From: Begonia masoniana
Taxonomy: Eukaryota > Streptophyta > Magnoliopsida > Cucurbitales > Begoniaceae
Reading direction: 5' to 3'
Assembly: GCA_022432975.1 (NCBI GenBank)
Contig: CM039503.1
Location: forward strand, 50,447,259-50,511,258
Length of the DNA stretch: 64,000 bases
The translations under genes were made by a program, and so were the position numbers. Shown one piece after another: positions 37,771 to 50,600 of this stretch. Position 1 is the stretch's first letter. Each line of letters begins with the position of its first letter. The notes beneath the pieces were generated by a model. It was given only the letters and a program-made list of their open reading frames with translations. It searched no databases and was not told the DNA's origin.

Positions 37771-39708
37771 CTAGATGATTGATGGAGGCACTGTAAAATT
37801 GACATCAGGAACAATCAGAGGTTCAGAAATGGTAGTAGAAGCCGAAGGAGCAAAAAGAGCAGAAGGATCTGTATACACTACCAAGTTCAGACATGGAGCA
37901 GAAGGAGCAGAAGGAGCAGAAGGAGCTATATACACTACCAAGTCAAGACATGGAGCAGAAGGCAGAAATGGACCTCTATACACCACCAAGTCCATACATG
38001 GTGGAGGCTCTACCGGTAAACCATCCGGAATTGCAGCCATTGAACCTTTAAGTTCAGAAGAGGACTCGTTGACAGAGGAACCAAAAATAGCAGTGAATCT
38101 AAACTTAGCATCCTGAATATTTAAAGGCATGAATTTCACTTCTTCACCAGCCTCTGGTCTGATGATTGGAGGGAGGAAATCAGCAGAACAAGCCTCTGAG
38201 AAACAAAGAGGGCTAGGCGGTTCTGGTTGAAAAGCTTGAATGTCAGACTGTATAGACCAAAAGGTCCTTGAGAGAGAGCCTTTAAGTCTATCCATCCTGG
38301 AACCCAACCTATCCTGAACTGTGTCAAGGTCCTTGCTCATGTCCATTCTGCTCTGAGTTAGCTTGGCATCTAATGACACATTCATCTGATCCTTAACAGA
38401 AGTGAGAGCAGTGCCAAAACTGGCTATGCAAGACATCAACTCAGTGAACTGGCCCTCACTAATGGATGATCTCCTCTGATAGGTTTTTGGAGTTTGAGGA
38501 GCATTTATTTGGATTGGTGAGGAGGTTTGGATTTGAGGAGCAGGTGGTAGAGAAGCAGGACCCTCTAGAAGTGGAAGGGGTACAGATGAGGGAACTGAGG
38601 GTGCCTCAAAAGTATGTGTTGGAAGGGATAGGGTAGGGTGTCTTGGAGCAGGAGGAGGAAGTTGAGAGCGAGACACCTGAGAGGATGAAGGAGAATCAGC
38701 AAAGGCAGAGATTTCAGATTCATCCACACCTTCATGAGTAGACTCATCCTCTTGTAGGATCAGCTTCCTCTTCCCCAATCAAGCAGAAGTTGCCTTAGAC
38801 ACCCTCATGCGGGCCTCATCCAAAATAAAATCCTCTTTTTTTGTCTTTTTGATCTCCATTCTCTTCAGAGTGGAGATCGAGTAATAACTTGAAGGCTGAA
38901 GACGGAAGGGGTCATCTTCCTCTAGAAATTCAACTTCAAACTTCTCGAAAATTTTCATGAGAAGTAGATTATAGGGAAGCGATGTAGTCTTGGTGGAGAC
39001 ACTCCGAATCATCCTTCTCAACACAATGAAACCCATGTTAAAGGGGTCTTTTGGTAGAGAGCAAAAAGAACAAACAATTTCATGCCACTCACATCATCAT
39101 AGTGACCACCCTTACGAATGATATTGTACCCAATCATCTGGTGAAAGAGTCGAGCCCTGATGTTGAGGTGCTTGCTCCTAAGGGATTAGAGATGTGATTC
39201 GGGTCTTGAGCAATTGATTTTAAAAACAGATGGCCCTTCGGAGAGTTAAGGAGTGGGGGCTCATGCCTTGATTCAAAAAATTTGACATGGTTATCCAACT
39301 GGGGGCTTTCCAGAATATCATTTATTGCTTGGGATGTGAGAACTATGTGTTTTCCATACACATAGCTCGAGATAGAATTGAAGTCAGAAGAGTAGCCAAG
39401 ATTGGCATAAAACATCTTGATTGCTACGAGATAATAGAAAGATTCAACATCGAATAATCCCAATAAACCAAGACCTTTCAAGGGTTCAACTAAATTCAAG
39501 CCTTCTAAATCCTCAAAGATAATACCACGACTTGGAATAAGGGTTTAAGCTTAAAATCGTCATGATACCTCTCTTCGGCAACACGACTGAGGAAGTAGAG
39601 AGATGACCACTAAGTTGCACGAGGAAGCTCTCGTGGCTAACGAACAGAAGTTTTGGCCTTCTTCTTGGCTGGTTCTGGAACTACTCTAGATGAAGATGCC
39701 ATTGAGTC
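37771..39708 (-). pseudogene. Env-like third reading frame of the copia element
   Basis: It begins with MASSSRVVPEPAKKKAKTSV (ATG about 39708), shifts frame repeatedly, passes through 39499-39134 (LGLLGLFDVESFYYLVAIKM, FYANLGYSSDFNSISSYVYG) and 39036-38779, and ends in a proline/serine-rich C-terminal part (38778-37771) with a coiled-coil-like middle. This is the position and layout of the env-like gene of SIRE-type copia elements, whose function has not been shown. The central domain resembles the MULE second gene at 11.5-12.2 kb. Repeats of a LVVYxxPSAPSAP pattern lie near the C-terminus. Not functional. Confidence 0.75.
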
Positions 39709-39992
39709 GGGTGAAGAACTTTCTAAGCGAGAAACTCGAAGGAAAGGAAATAGGGCAGGAGCTATTAAAAGAGCGCGAAAAGATGAAACGTCGGAATCAA
39801 AGAGGTTCAAATGCTTTAGGGTTTGCCCGATTATCAGAATATATACTTGAAAATAATATCGCCCGATGGTGACAAGTGTCACCGGAAAGCAGATGATGCA
39901 TATCTTTTGACGCACAGTGGATGATACACATCTTCCGACGAAAAATGAATTCCTATTGCATTGAAAGTATTAAACAAGGAGGAAAAAGAACC

Positions 39993-41575
39993 TTAATTTT
40001 TCTCACACTTAATGAGCCCTAACCTTATTCTAATATTACAGAAGGTTTTCTCATCCAAAGGTTTTATAAATATATCAGCTAATTGGTCAACAGAATTGAC
40101 AAATTCTAATGAAATATCATCTCTTTGAACATAATCTCTGATGAAGTGATACCTAACCTCGATGTGCTTTGTTCTAGAATGCTGGAAGGGATTCTTGGAA
40201 ATATTTATGGCACTGGTGTTGTCACACCGAATAGGAATCCTATCATAGAAAATATTGTAATCTTCTAGAGTTTGCTTCATCCAAAGCATTTGTGCACAAC
40301 AACTGCCAGTAGCAATATATTCACTTTCAGTCGTTGAAAGTGCAACAGAATTTTGCTTCTTGGAGTACCAGGAAACTAGAGATTCATCAAGGAATTGACA
40401 TGTTCCACTAATGTTTTTCCTATCAACTAGACTTCTAGCATAATCCGAGTCTGAATATCCTATCAGATCAAAAGAGGTACCCTTCGGGTACCATAATCCT
40501 AGATAATGAGTTCCACTCAAATATTTGAATATTCTCTTGACTGCATTTAAGTGGGATTCCTTAGGAGCTGCTTGGAACCTAGCACAGAGACAAACACTAA
40601 AGAGGATATCTGGCCTACTAGCTTTCAGATACAACATAAATCCAATCATACCACAATATTTTTTAATATCAACACTTATTCCGTTTTTATCTTTGTCCAA
40701 TTTGATAGTGGTACTCATGGGAGTTCTAGAGGACTTAGAGGATTCTAATTTAAATCTTTTCAAGAGGTCTTTGATGTATTTTTCTTGGCAGAAGAAAATA
40801 CCATCGGATTTTTAGCTAATTTGAAATCCTAAGAAGAATTTTAGCTCCCCCATCATACTCATTTCAAATTCACTTTGCATTAGAGAAGAAAATTCATCAC
40901 ACATAGAGACATTAGTTGACCCAAAAATAATGTCATCGAAATAGATTTGAACTAACAGAATATCTTTATCCTTTTGCATGGTAAATAGAGTTGAATCGGT
41001 GTTACTCTTTTTGAACTTCCTTTCCTCAAGAAAATTCTTCAATCTATCATACCAAGCTCTAGAAGCCTGTTTAAGTCCATAGAGAGTTTTCCTAAGTTTG
41101 TAAACATGGTCAGGTTTTTTATAGTTTTCAAATCCTAAAGGCTGCTCTACATAAACTTCTTTCATGATATAACCATTTAAAAAAGCACTTTTTACATCCA
41201 TTTGAAAAAGTGTGAAGTTTTTGTAGCAAACATATGCTAAGAGCATCCTAATAAACTCTAATCTAGCTACCGGTGCAAAGGTTTTCTCAAAATCTATTCC
41301 TTCTTCTTGATTGTAACCTTTAGCAACTAATCTGGCTTTATTTCTAATAACTATGCCACTTTCATCCTTCTTGTTCTTAAACACCCATTTTGTTCCTATA
41401 ATTGGATGATCAACTGGTTTGGAACAAGTTCCCAAACATTGTTCCTTTTAAATTGGTTTAGCTCTTCATGCATAGCCACAATCCAGTTTTCATCCTGCTC
41501 TGCTTCCTCGAATTTCTTAGGTTCAATTTGTGAAATAAATGCCACATTGGCACAGAGATTCCTAAGAGAGGATCT
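39993..41575 (-). pseudogene. RT and RNase H of the copia element
   Basis: RT begins after the integrase near 41575 (ISQIEPKKFEEAEQDENWI), shifts near 41430 and continues with [35 protein letters not shown] and [10 protein letters not shown]. The catalytic box reads YFDDIIFGS, where copia normally has YVDD. A stop (CAA/AGC TAA) at about 40812 separates RNase H, which has TTESEYIATGSCCAQ, CDNTSAINISKNP and TKHIEVRYHFIRD, and ends at 39993. The reading frame is broken at two places, so the enzyme is dead. Confidence 0.9.
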
Positions 41576-43263
41576 TGTAACGACCTCTTTTCCCAGCAAG
41601 ATATTGTCCGCTCTGGGGATTGGGCCGTAGCCCAATATCCTCCCCTCACGGCTTTGTTTGGCGAGGACTTCCCAGTCGGTCACCCAACCTGGTACTACTC
41701 TCGCCGAAGCACTTTTAATTTCAGAGTTCTTATGGTATCCGTTGTCAATTGTGCTCCAAAACGCGTCTTGCTATCTTGGGATGGTCTCTTTACATATGTT
41801 TCATTTCCACATACTTCCTCAAGCGATGTGGGACTGTGACGACCCCTTTTTCTACGACAGAACCCTCCGGCCCAAGTCCAACGCAGGATCCGCAGAGTTT
41901 TAACCCAGCACGTCACCCTCCGGCCTAAGTCCCACTCGGGATTCGCGGAGCACTGGGTGGTTCCTCCTCATACGTGTCCATTCGGGTCATCACAATCACC
42001 CCCCCTTGAGGGTCTAACGTCCTCGTTGGCCACATTTCCGATTGAGTACAGGCTCTGATACCATTTCTAACGACCCCTTTCCCCAGCAAGATATTGTCCG
42101 CTCTGGGGATTGGGCCGTAGCCCAATATCCTCCCCTCACGGCTTTGTTTGGCGAGGACTTCCCAGTCGGTCACCCAACCTGGTACTACTCTCGCCGAAGC
42201 ACTTTAATTTCAGAGTTCTTATGGTATCCGTTGTCAATTGTGCTCCAAAAGCGTCTTGCTATCTTGGGATGGTCTCTTTACATATGTTTCATTTCCACAT
42301 ACTTCCCCAAGAGATGTGGGACTGTGATGACCCCTCTTTCTACGACAGAACCCTCCGGCCCAAGTCCAACCTAGGATCCGCGGAGTTTTAACCCAGCACG
42401 TAACCCTCCGGCCCAAGTCCCACTCGGGATTCGCGGAGCACTGGGTGGTTCCTCCTCATACGTGTCCATTCGGGTCATCACAATCACCCCCCCTTGAGGG
42501 TCTAACGTCCTCGTTGGCCACATTTCCGATTGAGTACAGGCTCTGATACCATTTCTAACGACCCCTTTCCCCAGCAAGATATTGTCCGCTCTGGGGATTG
42601 GGCCGTAGCCCAATATCCTCCCCTCACGGCTTTGTTTGGCGAGGACTTCCTAGTCGGTCACCCAACCTGGTACTACTCTCGCCGAAGCACTTTTAACTTT
42701 AGAGTTCTTATAGGATCCGTTATCAATTGTGCTCCAAAAGGCGTCTTGCTATCTTGGGATGGTCTCTTTACATATGTTTCATTTCCACATACTTCCCCAA
42801 GAGATGTGGGACTGTGATGACCCCTCTTTCTACGACAGAACCCTCCGGCCCAAGTCCAACCTAGGATCCGCGGAGTTTTAACCCATTGGGCCGGCCACTA
42901 TCCTCCCCTCACGGGCTTTGTTTGGCGAGGACTTACTTCCTAGTCGGTCACCAACCTGTACTACTCTCGGCCGAACGCACTTTTAACTTTAGAGTCTTAT
43001 CGGATCCGTATCATGATTGTGCTCCAAAAGGCGTCTTGCCTATCTTGGGATGGTCTCTTTACATATGTTTCATTTCCACATACTTCCCCAAGAGATGTGG
43101 GACTGTGATGACCCCTCTTTCTACGACAGAACCCTCCGGCCCAAGTCCAACCTAGGATCCGCGGAGTTTTAACCCAGCACGTAACCCTCCGGCCCAAGTC
43201 CCACTTGGGATTCACGGAGCACTGGGTGGTTCCTCCTCATACGTGTCCATTCGGGTCATCACA
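41576..43263 (-). mobile_element. Tandem Cassandra array inserted in copia pol
   Basis: 1688 bp flanked by GATCT (41571-41575 and 43264-43268). It contains four LTRs, 41576-41994, 42066-42482, 42554 to about 42884 (truncated) and about 42885-43263 (truncated), and two internal segments of about 71 bp with PBS TGGTATCAGAGCC on the minus strand (42051-42063, 42539-42551). On the minus strand each LTR has a 5S-like core, for example GTACCAGGTTGGGTGACC and AGTCCTCG (41661-41740 in the first). Open frames here are chance. The extra LTRs point to recombination between elements or LTRs after or during insertion. Confidence 0.9.
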
Positions 43264-44765
43264 GATCTAGTCTTCACTCCCAAGGAAGGATCGCTTAAAA
43301 CTTCATCTAAAGGATGATTTCTTACATATTTCCAATCTCGAGGCAGAGCATCAATTTCATCTTTGGCAGGAACAATTTCTAGAGGGTTTTCTCTTAGAAG
43401 GGTATCAGTAGGCTTATCTAAGGAAAGGAAATCTAGATGCTTATCTAAAGTATCATCCTCATCCACATTGATTGTGGGTTGAGGGGTCTCATCAAAGTTG
43501 ACATGGACAGATTCCTCTACAACTAGAGTTCTCTTATTGAACACTTTATAAGCCTTACTAGAGAGAGAATAGCCAAGAAAGAATCCAAGGTCAGATTTGG
43601 AATCGAATTTTCCTAAGTTATCCTTGGTGTTAAGAATGAAGCATTTACTACCGAAGGCTCTAAAGTACTTAACAGAAAGGGTTTCTTCATTCCAAAGTTC
43701 ATATGGTGTTTTCTCAAGAATAGGTCTTATAGAGACCCGATTAAGCACATAACAGGCTGTAGAGACAGCTTCAGCCCATAAATACTTTGGAAGAGAATTT
43801 TCATTCAGCATGGTTCTAGCATGCTCTTGGAGGGACCTATTTTTCCTCTCAACAACACCATTTTGTTGAGGAGTTCTAGGGGAGGAGAAGTTGTGCTCAA
43901 TTCCATACTTGAGACACAAGAGTTCAAATTTCTCATTTTCAAATTCTCCACCATGATCACTACGAATAGCAACTATGGTGAGCTCCTTTTCATTTTGAAC
44001 TCTTTTCCTAAAGCTAGAGAATGTATCAAAAGTTTCATCTTTGGACTTAAGAAAGAATACCCATGTGAACCTAGAGAAGTCATCTACAATGACAAAGGCA
44101 TAGAATTTACCTCATAAGCTGGCTACATTAGAAGGACCGAAGAGGTCCATGTGAAGAAGTTGAAGAGGCATAGAAGAAGAGATTGCATTCTTCGATGCAA
44201 AGGAACTTTTGATCTGCTTACCCATTTTGTAGGCTTCACAAACCTTATCCTTCTCAAAGGATATCTTGGGGATCCCTCTAACTAAACTATCCTTAGTAAT
44301 CTTAGCTAAGGTATCCATACCTACATGTCCTAATCTCCTATGTCAAATCCAACTATCATTTGAAGAATTTACAGCAAAACATTTTTCATCAACATGCTCA
44401 AAATTATTCAGATCAATAATATAGACATTTTCCTTTCTATAGCCTTTAAACAGAACATTGTTATTTGAAATATCTTTGATCACACATGCATTTGATTTAA
44501 ATGTAACTTTATAGCCTTTGTCACACAATTGAATGATGTTTAGTAAATTATGTTTCAATCCCTCTACTAGCAGAACATTTTCAATGATGGGATTAGAAGG
44601 ATTACCTATATTGCCGATGCCAACAATTTTTTCTTTCTGGTTTCCACCAAATGTGACATTTCCTTTCTTCTTGTTGACAACAACAAATTTGGTTGAGTCT
44701 CCCGTCATATGCCTCGAGCATCCACTGTCAAGGTATCATTGGTTTTTCTCAGGAGAGCAATCAAC
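43264..44765 (-). pseudogene. Protease and integrase of the copia element
   Basis: The protease has LDSGCSRHMTGD (the preceding Trp codon is a stop) followed by LLNIIQLCDKGY. The integrase finger begins HRRLGHVGMDTL; its usual CxxC reads CEAY, so one zinc ligand is lost. The core has MDLFGPSN, IRSDHGGEFEN and QQNGVVERKNR, holding the three catalytic acids. Stops occur at about 44341 and 44110, and the frame changes near 43920. The Cassandra insertion cuts the region after KTRS. Confidence 0.88.
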
Positions 44766-47537
44766 CTGCAAAACAGAAGATCAATTTGTCTTCTATGGTA
44801 CCCAAATCTTTTGGGTCCTAGTGTTAGTTTTGGTTCCTTTAGGAACCCACTATAATTTACTACATGGTTTCTTACTAAACTTTAAAAGGCATTCATATGA
44901 CTTGTGTCCTATCTCATTACAAGCATGGCAGGTAGTTAGTTTAACAAAGAAGTTCTTAAAGGCTTTCTTTTTATTGAACTTATCATAACCTAAGCCTGCT
45001 TTATCAAAAGTAGCTCTCTGATTTCCTATCATCATGTTTAAGTTCTTGGTACCATTTGTGAACTTAAGCACGATATAATTCAAATCTTCATTTTTACTTT
45101 TAAGATCAGCTATCTCTTTTTCATGCAAACTTATTTCTTTACCATGCTTTTCAATTAAATCAGAATTCTCCTTTTTCAATAAGTCGTATTTGGACTTAAG
45201 CATGCAGTATTGTTTGACTAAATCATTGAAGGCATCAACTAAATTACCTTCATCATCATCATCATCACTATCACTAGAAGAATGACTAACCTCATCCTCC
45301 TTGGCCATGAAGCACAAGTTGGCAACCTCCTCATCTTCTGAAGAGATGTCATTCTCACTGTCGTCCCAAGTCGTCTTCATAGCTCTCCTTTTGAACTTCT
45401 TAGGACCTTTCTTAGCTTGAGGACAGTTTGCCTTCATGTGACCAGGCTTACCACACTCAAAACATGTGATTTCCTTTTCTCTTTGGGATTTTTCACCCCT
45501 TGGAAATCTTTTTTGACAGAAAAATGAGGGAGGAAAACAGAACAAAATAAATGGAATGGAAAATGCAGCGGAGAACGAAGTAGAAATGACTCAAAAACAG
45601 AATGCGGGAACAAAATTGACAGAAAGTAATGGAGGAGAAATGGAGTGTGGAAAAACCCTTGGATGACCGAGAAGCTATCTTATGTTATGCTTCTCGGTGC
45701 ATGCCTTCCCGTGGAAAGGCAACAGCTGCTGGGCCCGGCGATCATCCTCAGCCTTTTAAACTCTGATAACATAGAGGGAGGGAAAAATAAGAGATCACAG
45801 CCACCTTAGACTGATGATCAATGGAGGCACACTTCTCACGGCAGGGCTGTGGCTTACCTTGACGGCAACCAGAAATCCTTCTGGATTTTCAGAGAGAGCA
45901 AAATAGGTTTGTATTGATCAAAAAGGAATTGCATACAAACACCAAAAGCGATGCTTAAATACCTAAGGTGGCTAGGTTTGGAAATACCCAGAGGAAGAAC
46001 TACCCGTTGCAAGGCTTCTGCTGGCGTTCGCGAAATGGAAGGCTTCTGCTGACGAGGCCGCTTGCTTGGAGCAAAGAGAGGCTTCGGTTGGTCAGCTAGT
46101 CCAGGTGAGCAATCCGTACACTCGCAGAGTGCTCGCCGTCGATCTCTAAATCCCGTGGTCGCTTGCTGAAGATCGTCTGAAGATCGCCTCTGTCGCTGAG
46201 CTGCTCGCTGGGCTTCATCGTGGATTTGAGGAGCAAGCTGCAATTCGACTGATTTCAATTGGGCTGGGCTGCTTCATGTAAGGTTAAGTGGGCTGGGCTA
46301 AGACTGATTTCATAAGCTTATGGGCTTAGTTGACGAGTATGGCCCAATTTCCTCTTTAATTGCACGTGGGCTTGTTGCTCTCATGGCTCATGGGTTTACC
46401 AAACATCTATGCCACCAACTAATCCTAACCACACAATCTACCACTAAATGCCTAATTATGCATGACTAAATATAAGGACTAAATGTTTGTCCAAATTACA
46501 TAAAAGCCATTTGCCAAATTAAAGTTAAACTAAAAATTATGCAATTAGCTTGGTTACACAATTGATGAAGGGAAGACAAATTCCCTCTTTAAAATTCCAA
46601 GCTTTAAGTAAACCTTTTTCCTACAAAACTAACAAACCAATTAGTAAATAAAATAGTCAAAATACATACCTTGGTCTGTGCTTGACAATTCAGGATCGTA
46701 GGCACATCATTTTTCCTTGCATCCTCTTCCGTTGGAGGAATTTACTGAATCTCCTAGTGAAGAGTGTTATATCCTCATCATCATCTTCCTCCTCTGATTC
46801 TTCCTGCTTGCTTGAGGAAGCTTTGAGAGCAATGTCCTTTTTTTGCTGATCTCTTTCTCTTTGAGATCTTCCTTGTCATTGGCTCTCATGGTTATTTCGT
46901 GTGTCATGAGAGACCCAATAAGCTCTTTAAGCTTGAGAATCTTGAGATCCCTAGCCTCTTGTATTGCTGTCACTTTTGGTTGCTAGGCCATTGGTAGGCA
47001 TCTCAGAATTTTCCTGACAAGCTCTTCATTTGGATAAACTCTACCAAGCACTTTTAGACCATTAGTAATGTTAGTAAAGCGAGTAAACATAGAACTAATT
47101 GTTTCATCCTTTACCATGGTAAATAGTTCATACTCATATACTAACATACTTAATTTACTCTCTTTTACTTGATTAGTTCCTTCATGAGTTATCTCAAGTA
47201 AGTTCCATATTTCTTGAGCACTATCGCACCCTTGGACTCTATTAAACTCGTCTCTGTTCAGTGCACAGTATAGGGTGTTAATGGCCTTGGCATTTAAGCT
47301 CAAATTTCTTTTATCAGATTCTGTAAATTCATGAGGGGACTTAGGAATACTAATGTCATTATCAGTTTTCATGGCTCTAAAAGGATCATTCTCTATAATA
47401 TTCCAAACATCATAATCAATAGCCTGAACACAAATTCTCATCCTAAACTTCCAATAAACATAATCATTCCCATCAAAGAATGGAGGTCTAGTAGTAGATT
47501 GACCCTCTACTTGTGTTGTGTTGGTGTTGAATGCCAT
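44766..47537 (-). pseudogene. Gag of the copia element, split by a solo LTR
   Basis: Starts MAFNTNTTQVEGQSTTRPPF at 47537 and contains the usual UBN2-type gag core (YVYWKFRMRI, EFTESDKRNLSLNAKAIN). After a stop at 46983 and a frameshift in an acidic KASSSKQEESEEEDDDED region it is cut at 46710 by a solo LTR. It resumes exactly in frame after 45513 with RFPRGEKSQREKEI and the knuckle CFECGKPGHMKANC. A coiled-coil-like region and a second C/H cluster (CHACNEIGHKSYEC) follow. Confidence 0.88.
45514..46709 (-). mobile_element. Solo LTR inside copia gag
   Basis: 1196 bp; on the minus strand TGATGTGCC to TTTCTGTCA. The duplication is TTTTT at 45509-45513 and 46710-46714. Removing it with one duplication restores the gag frame. 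A TATA-like GGTATTTAAGC lies at about 45955 on the minus strand. The frame 45854-46258 is a chance open stretch. Family unknown. Confidence 0.85.
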
Positions 47538-47589
47538 TGTAAAAATATAACAATATTTTCTAATCACACCTTAGACAATATTTAACCTT

Positions 47590-47601
47590 GCTCTGATACC
47601 A
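47590..47601 (-). other. PBS of the copia element
   Basis: The minus-strand TGGTATCAGAGC, two bases inside the 5' LTR, is an exact match to the site usual for the initiator tRNA-Met primer. Confidence 0.88.
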
Positions 47602-47603
47602 AT

Positions 47604-50600
47604 TGTAGGATCGTAATTGTCTAAGAGGGGGGTGAATTAGACTTTTTAAACTTAATTGTTAATCTAATCATTTTCTCCCTTGTGTTAAACTTATAAGTTA
47701 ACAGTGAGCAATCAAGCAATAAAAGTAAAGAGAGAGAGAAAAACAATACCGAGAGTTTTTACGTGGTTCGGCCAAAATCTGCCTCCGTCCACGCTTCAAG
47801 GTTTCCCCCTTGAAGATCCTTAACTTCTCCAAAACGAGAATACCAGATCGAGCTTCACGGGCGTTGATCTACAGCCTTACAATCTGGATTGTTCTTCACG
47901 GGCGACAATTCACTGCCTTTACACTTTTACAATATGGATAAAAGTTTACAGCACAGACTACAGTCTCTCACACTGATGAATCTCAAGTTCAACAAATATA
48001 GAGAGATGCAGAATAAAATACAGAGTAATTTGAAGTATTCTGCTCGTTAGGGCTCAGAGAGAAATTCAGCAAAAGTTTTTTTCCCGAGCTTCTTTCTTCT
48101 ATTTATACTCTGTTTGAAATCGGCTTCAGATCTGGAATGCTTCTCATTTGAAAATAGAAATATAGTCGTTGGAGAAACATCCGTACTTAGATGGTTAGTC
48201 GTTGCGTTCTGAAGTCGCTTTCGTTCGTCGGCCATTAATGGTCTGGAGTTAAGGCTCTGGACGACAAACATTGTTGCTTCGCGGTCTTTTTAAATTTCTA
48301 GCAAAAGATACTGTTCATCGGTTGATGTGCCTTTGAAAACCAGCGGTGGATGTTGTCTTTGAAAACTCCATGTAACGCCCTGAGTTATCTGAACCCGGTT
48401 CGTCACACAAAATCCCGTACACGACTACGAAATTTCAACCATATTTTAAAACTTCTCTCAACATTCAAGATTTGACATTTGCTAAAATCTCAATACAATT
48501 AAGAATTTGCAACGGAAATCATTTGAGCGACAATAGGATTTAAACAAAACTGCGAAACATTGTTTGAAATGCTAAGAAACAATCATCAATTTGGTAATAA
48601 AGGTTTAAACCGTGGAATACTTGAGAAGTTGCAGAAAACAAACGCATCTGCCGATGAAATAAGTCAATCAGAAAAAGCAGAAACAGAAAATAGAAGGCTT
48701 CTACCGATGACGTCAACCAGAAGAGTTGGAAACAAAAGACATCTCTCGGTGGACTGCATCTACCGATGACGTCAGCCAGATAAATCAATTATCCAACATC
48801 AACCGATCGCAAAACGACAAGTTTTACGACTCGCATCTACCGACGGCAAAATGACAAAATCTTTCATTTCCTTCTCCTGATAGAATAAACTGCATACACC
48901 GATCACTAAACGACAAAGCATAATACCCACTCATACCGATAGTGTAAAATCTACATCTTCCGATAGAATTTACCCTACATCATCCGATTGATTAAATTTC
49001 ATGTACCGATGACTTTACTGAGACATCATCCGATGGCTTTACTGAAGACATCTTCCGATAGACAACATAACTATAACTCAACATCTACCGATAGACATCA
49101 TCTACCGATAGAGGACAGAACGACATTTCAACTATTCCTTGCTATGCAAACACAACTCTAAGTACAGAAAGGAATTTACTACTCCACTGAAACCATTCAG
49201 AAATAATTTGAATCATTGCATTACCCACATCCAGTAAAAACCAACATTTAAAAAAAACTCAACAGAATATCTTTACCAGGAAATCTCAGAACGTATTCAA
49301 AATATTAAAAACCACTACTGTCATGAAAACTCAGCATACTTGAATTGAAACATTGTCAACTAAACCTTCACACCAACTAACACCAGTTAAATTGCCCCAT
49401 CAACTGCCAGAATGTTACATAGATGCACTCCTCCAACCAAACTAGTCCTCGGCAAACTCAGTAAACACACCTGCTGAAACTTCTTCACCTACATCACAAA
49501 ACTCATCTATTAGCCTAATGCTAAATAAGTAAAGCAATAATGCAATGAAATGCTGATGTCTGAATCTTAAACATGCAATTTCTACTTTCTCATCTCAGTT
49601 GTCATTCATCGTTTCTGTTCAGATCCCCCTGTGAAATTGGGAGTTGGATTAACTCTCCTAAAGTATAAATATCCACTGACTCATTAAGGGGCGGATTACT
49701 TCCCTTAACAGTAATCTGATTCACATAGCTGTTTCCGATCCCCCTGTGAAATTGGGAGTTGGAACAACTCTCCCAAAGTATAAATATCCACTGTCTCATT
49801 AAGGGGCGGATTATTTCCCTTAACAGTAAATCTGTTTCGCATAGCTGTTTCAATATGTTCATTTCTTACCATGCCAACATGCATTCAAATTCATTTTCGT
49901 ATACTTTTAAAACATGATGCATAGCATACAAACACATTCAAATAAACATATTCCTAATGTTTTGTGATGTAGGCCCGAAGGCGCAAGCAAACTTCACTTA
50001 CCTGGTCTCCTGGAAATCCCTCGGTTTCAACTACTTTGGAAGCCCTGTTCACCTAATGTCATAAACAAAATACCATTTAGATCCTCACTAAACTTCATCC
50101 TACACCATTTACAAACCTAAGGAGCTAGTTTAGAAGTTCGGATCATCGCACATTCATGATTCAACCCACCCACAGCATTCTAAAAAATACACTCATTGCA
50201 CTCTCTCTGCTATCTAGCCACTAAATCTCGAGAAAACGAAGGGAAAACTTACCTAGTTCGAGGAAATGGAGATCGGAGGGGAAAAATTGCCTAGAACTCT
50301 GTTGAGCTTGAGCTGAATACCGAGAAAGGAAAAACGAGGGAATAGCAGCGGCTAAACCTCATTAAACCCTCCCTTAAATACTTTATCCACAATAAAAATT
50401 ACAATTTACCATTTTGTCGTTACTCATTCACTTATTAACCTAATCACTAAATCACTCAATTTCAATTATAAAACGTCCTCTATAAATGGAAAAAGGTAAA
50501 TCGGTTAATAGAAACCGGATGTTACACTCCAGCGGTGGATGTTGAACTTTGTCGTTTAGCTAGCGGTGGATGTGGCCTTTGAATGCTAGCGGTGGATGTG

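Noticed and set aside
37775..38116. 113-codon plus-strand frame rich in Glu-Gly-Ala
   Set aside because: It is the antisense of the repeated proline/serine-rich tail of the copia env-like region.
41654..43215. Many overlapping frames of 60-110 codons
   Set aside because: They are chance frames in repeated Cassandra LTRs and recur in each LTR copy.
45854..46258. 134-codon minus-strand frame
   Set aside because: It lies entirely inside the solo LTR at 45514-46709 and has no recognisable domain.
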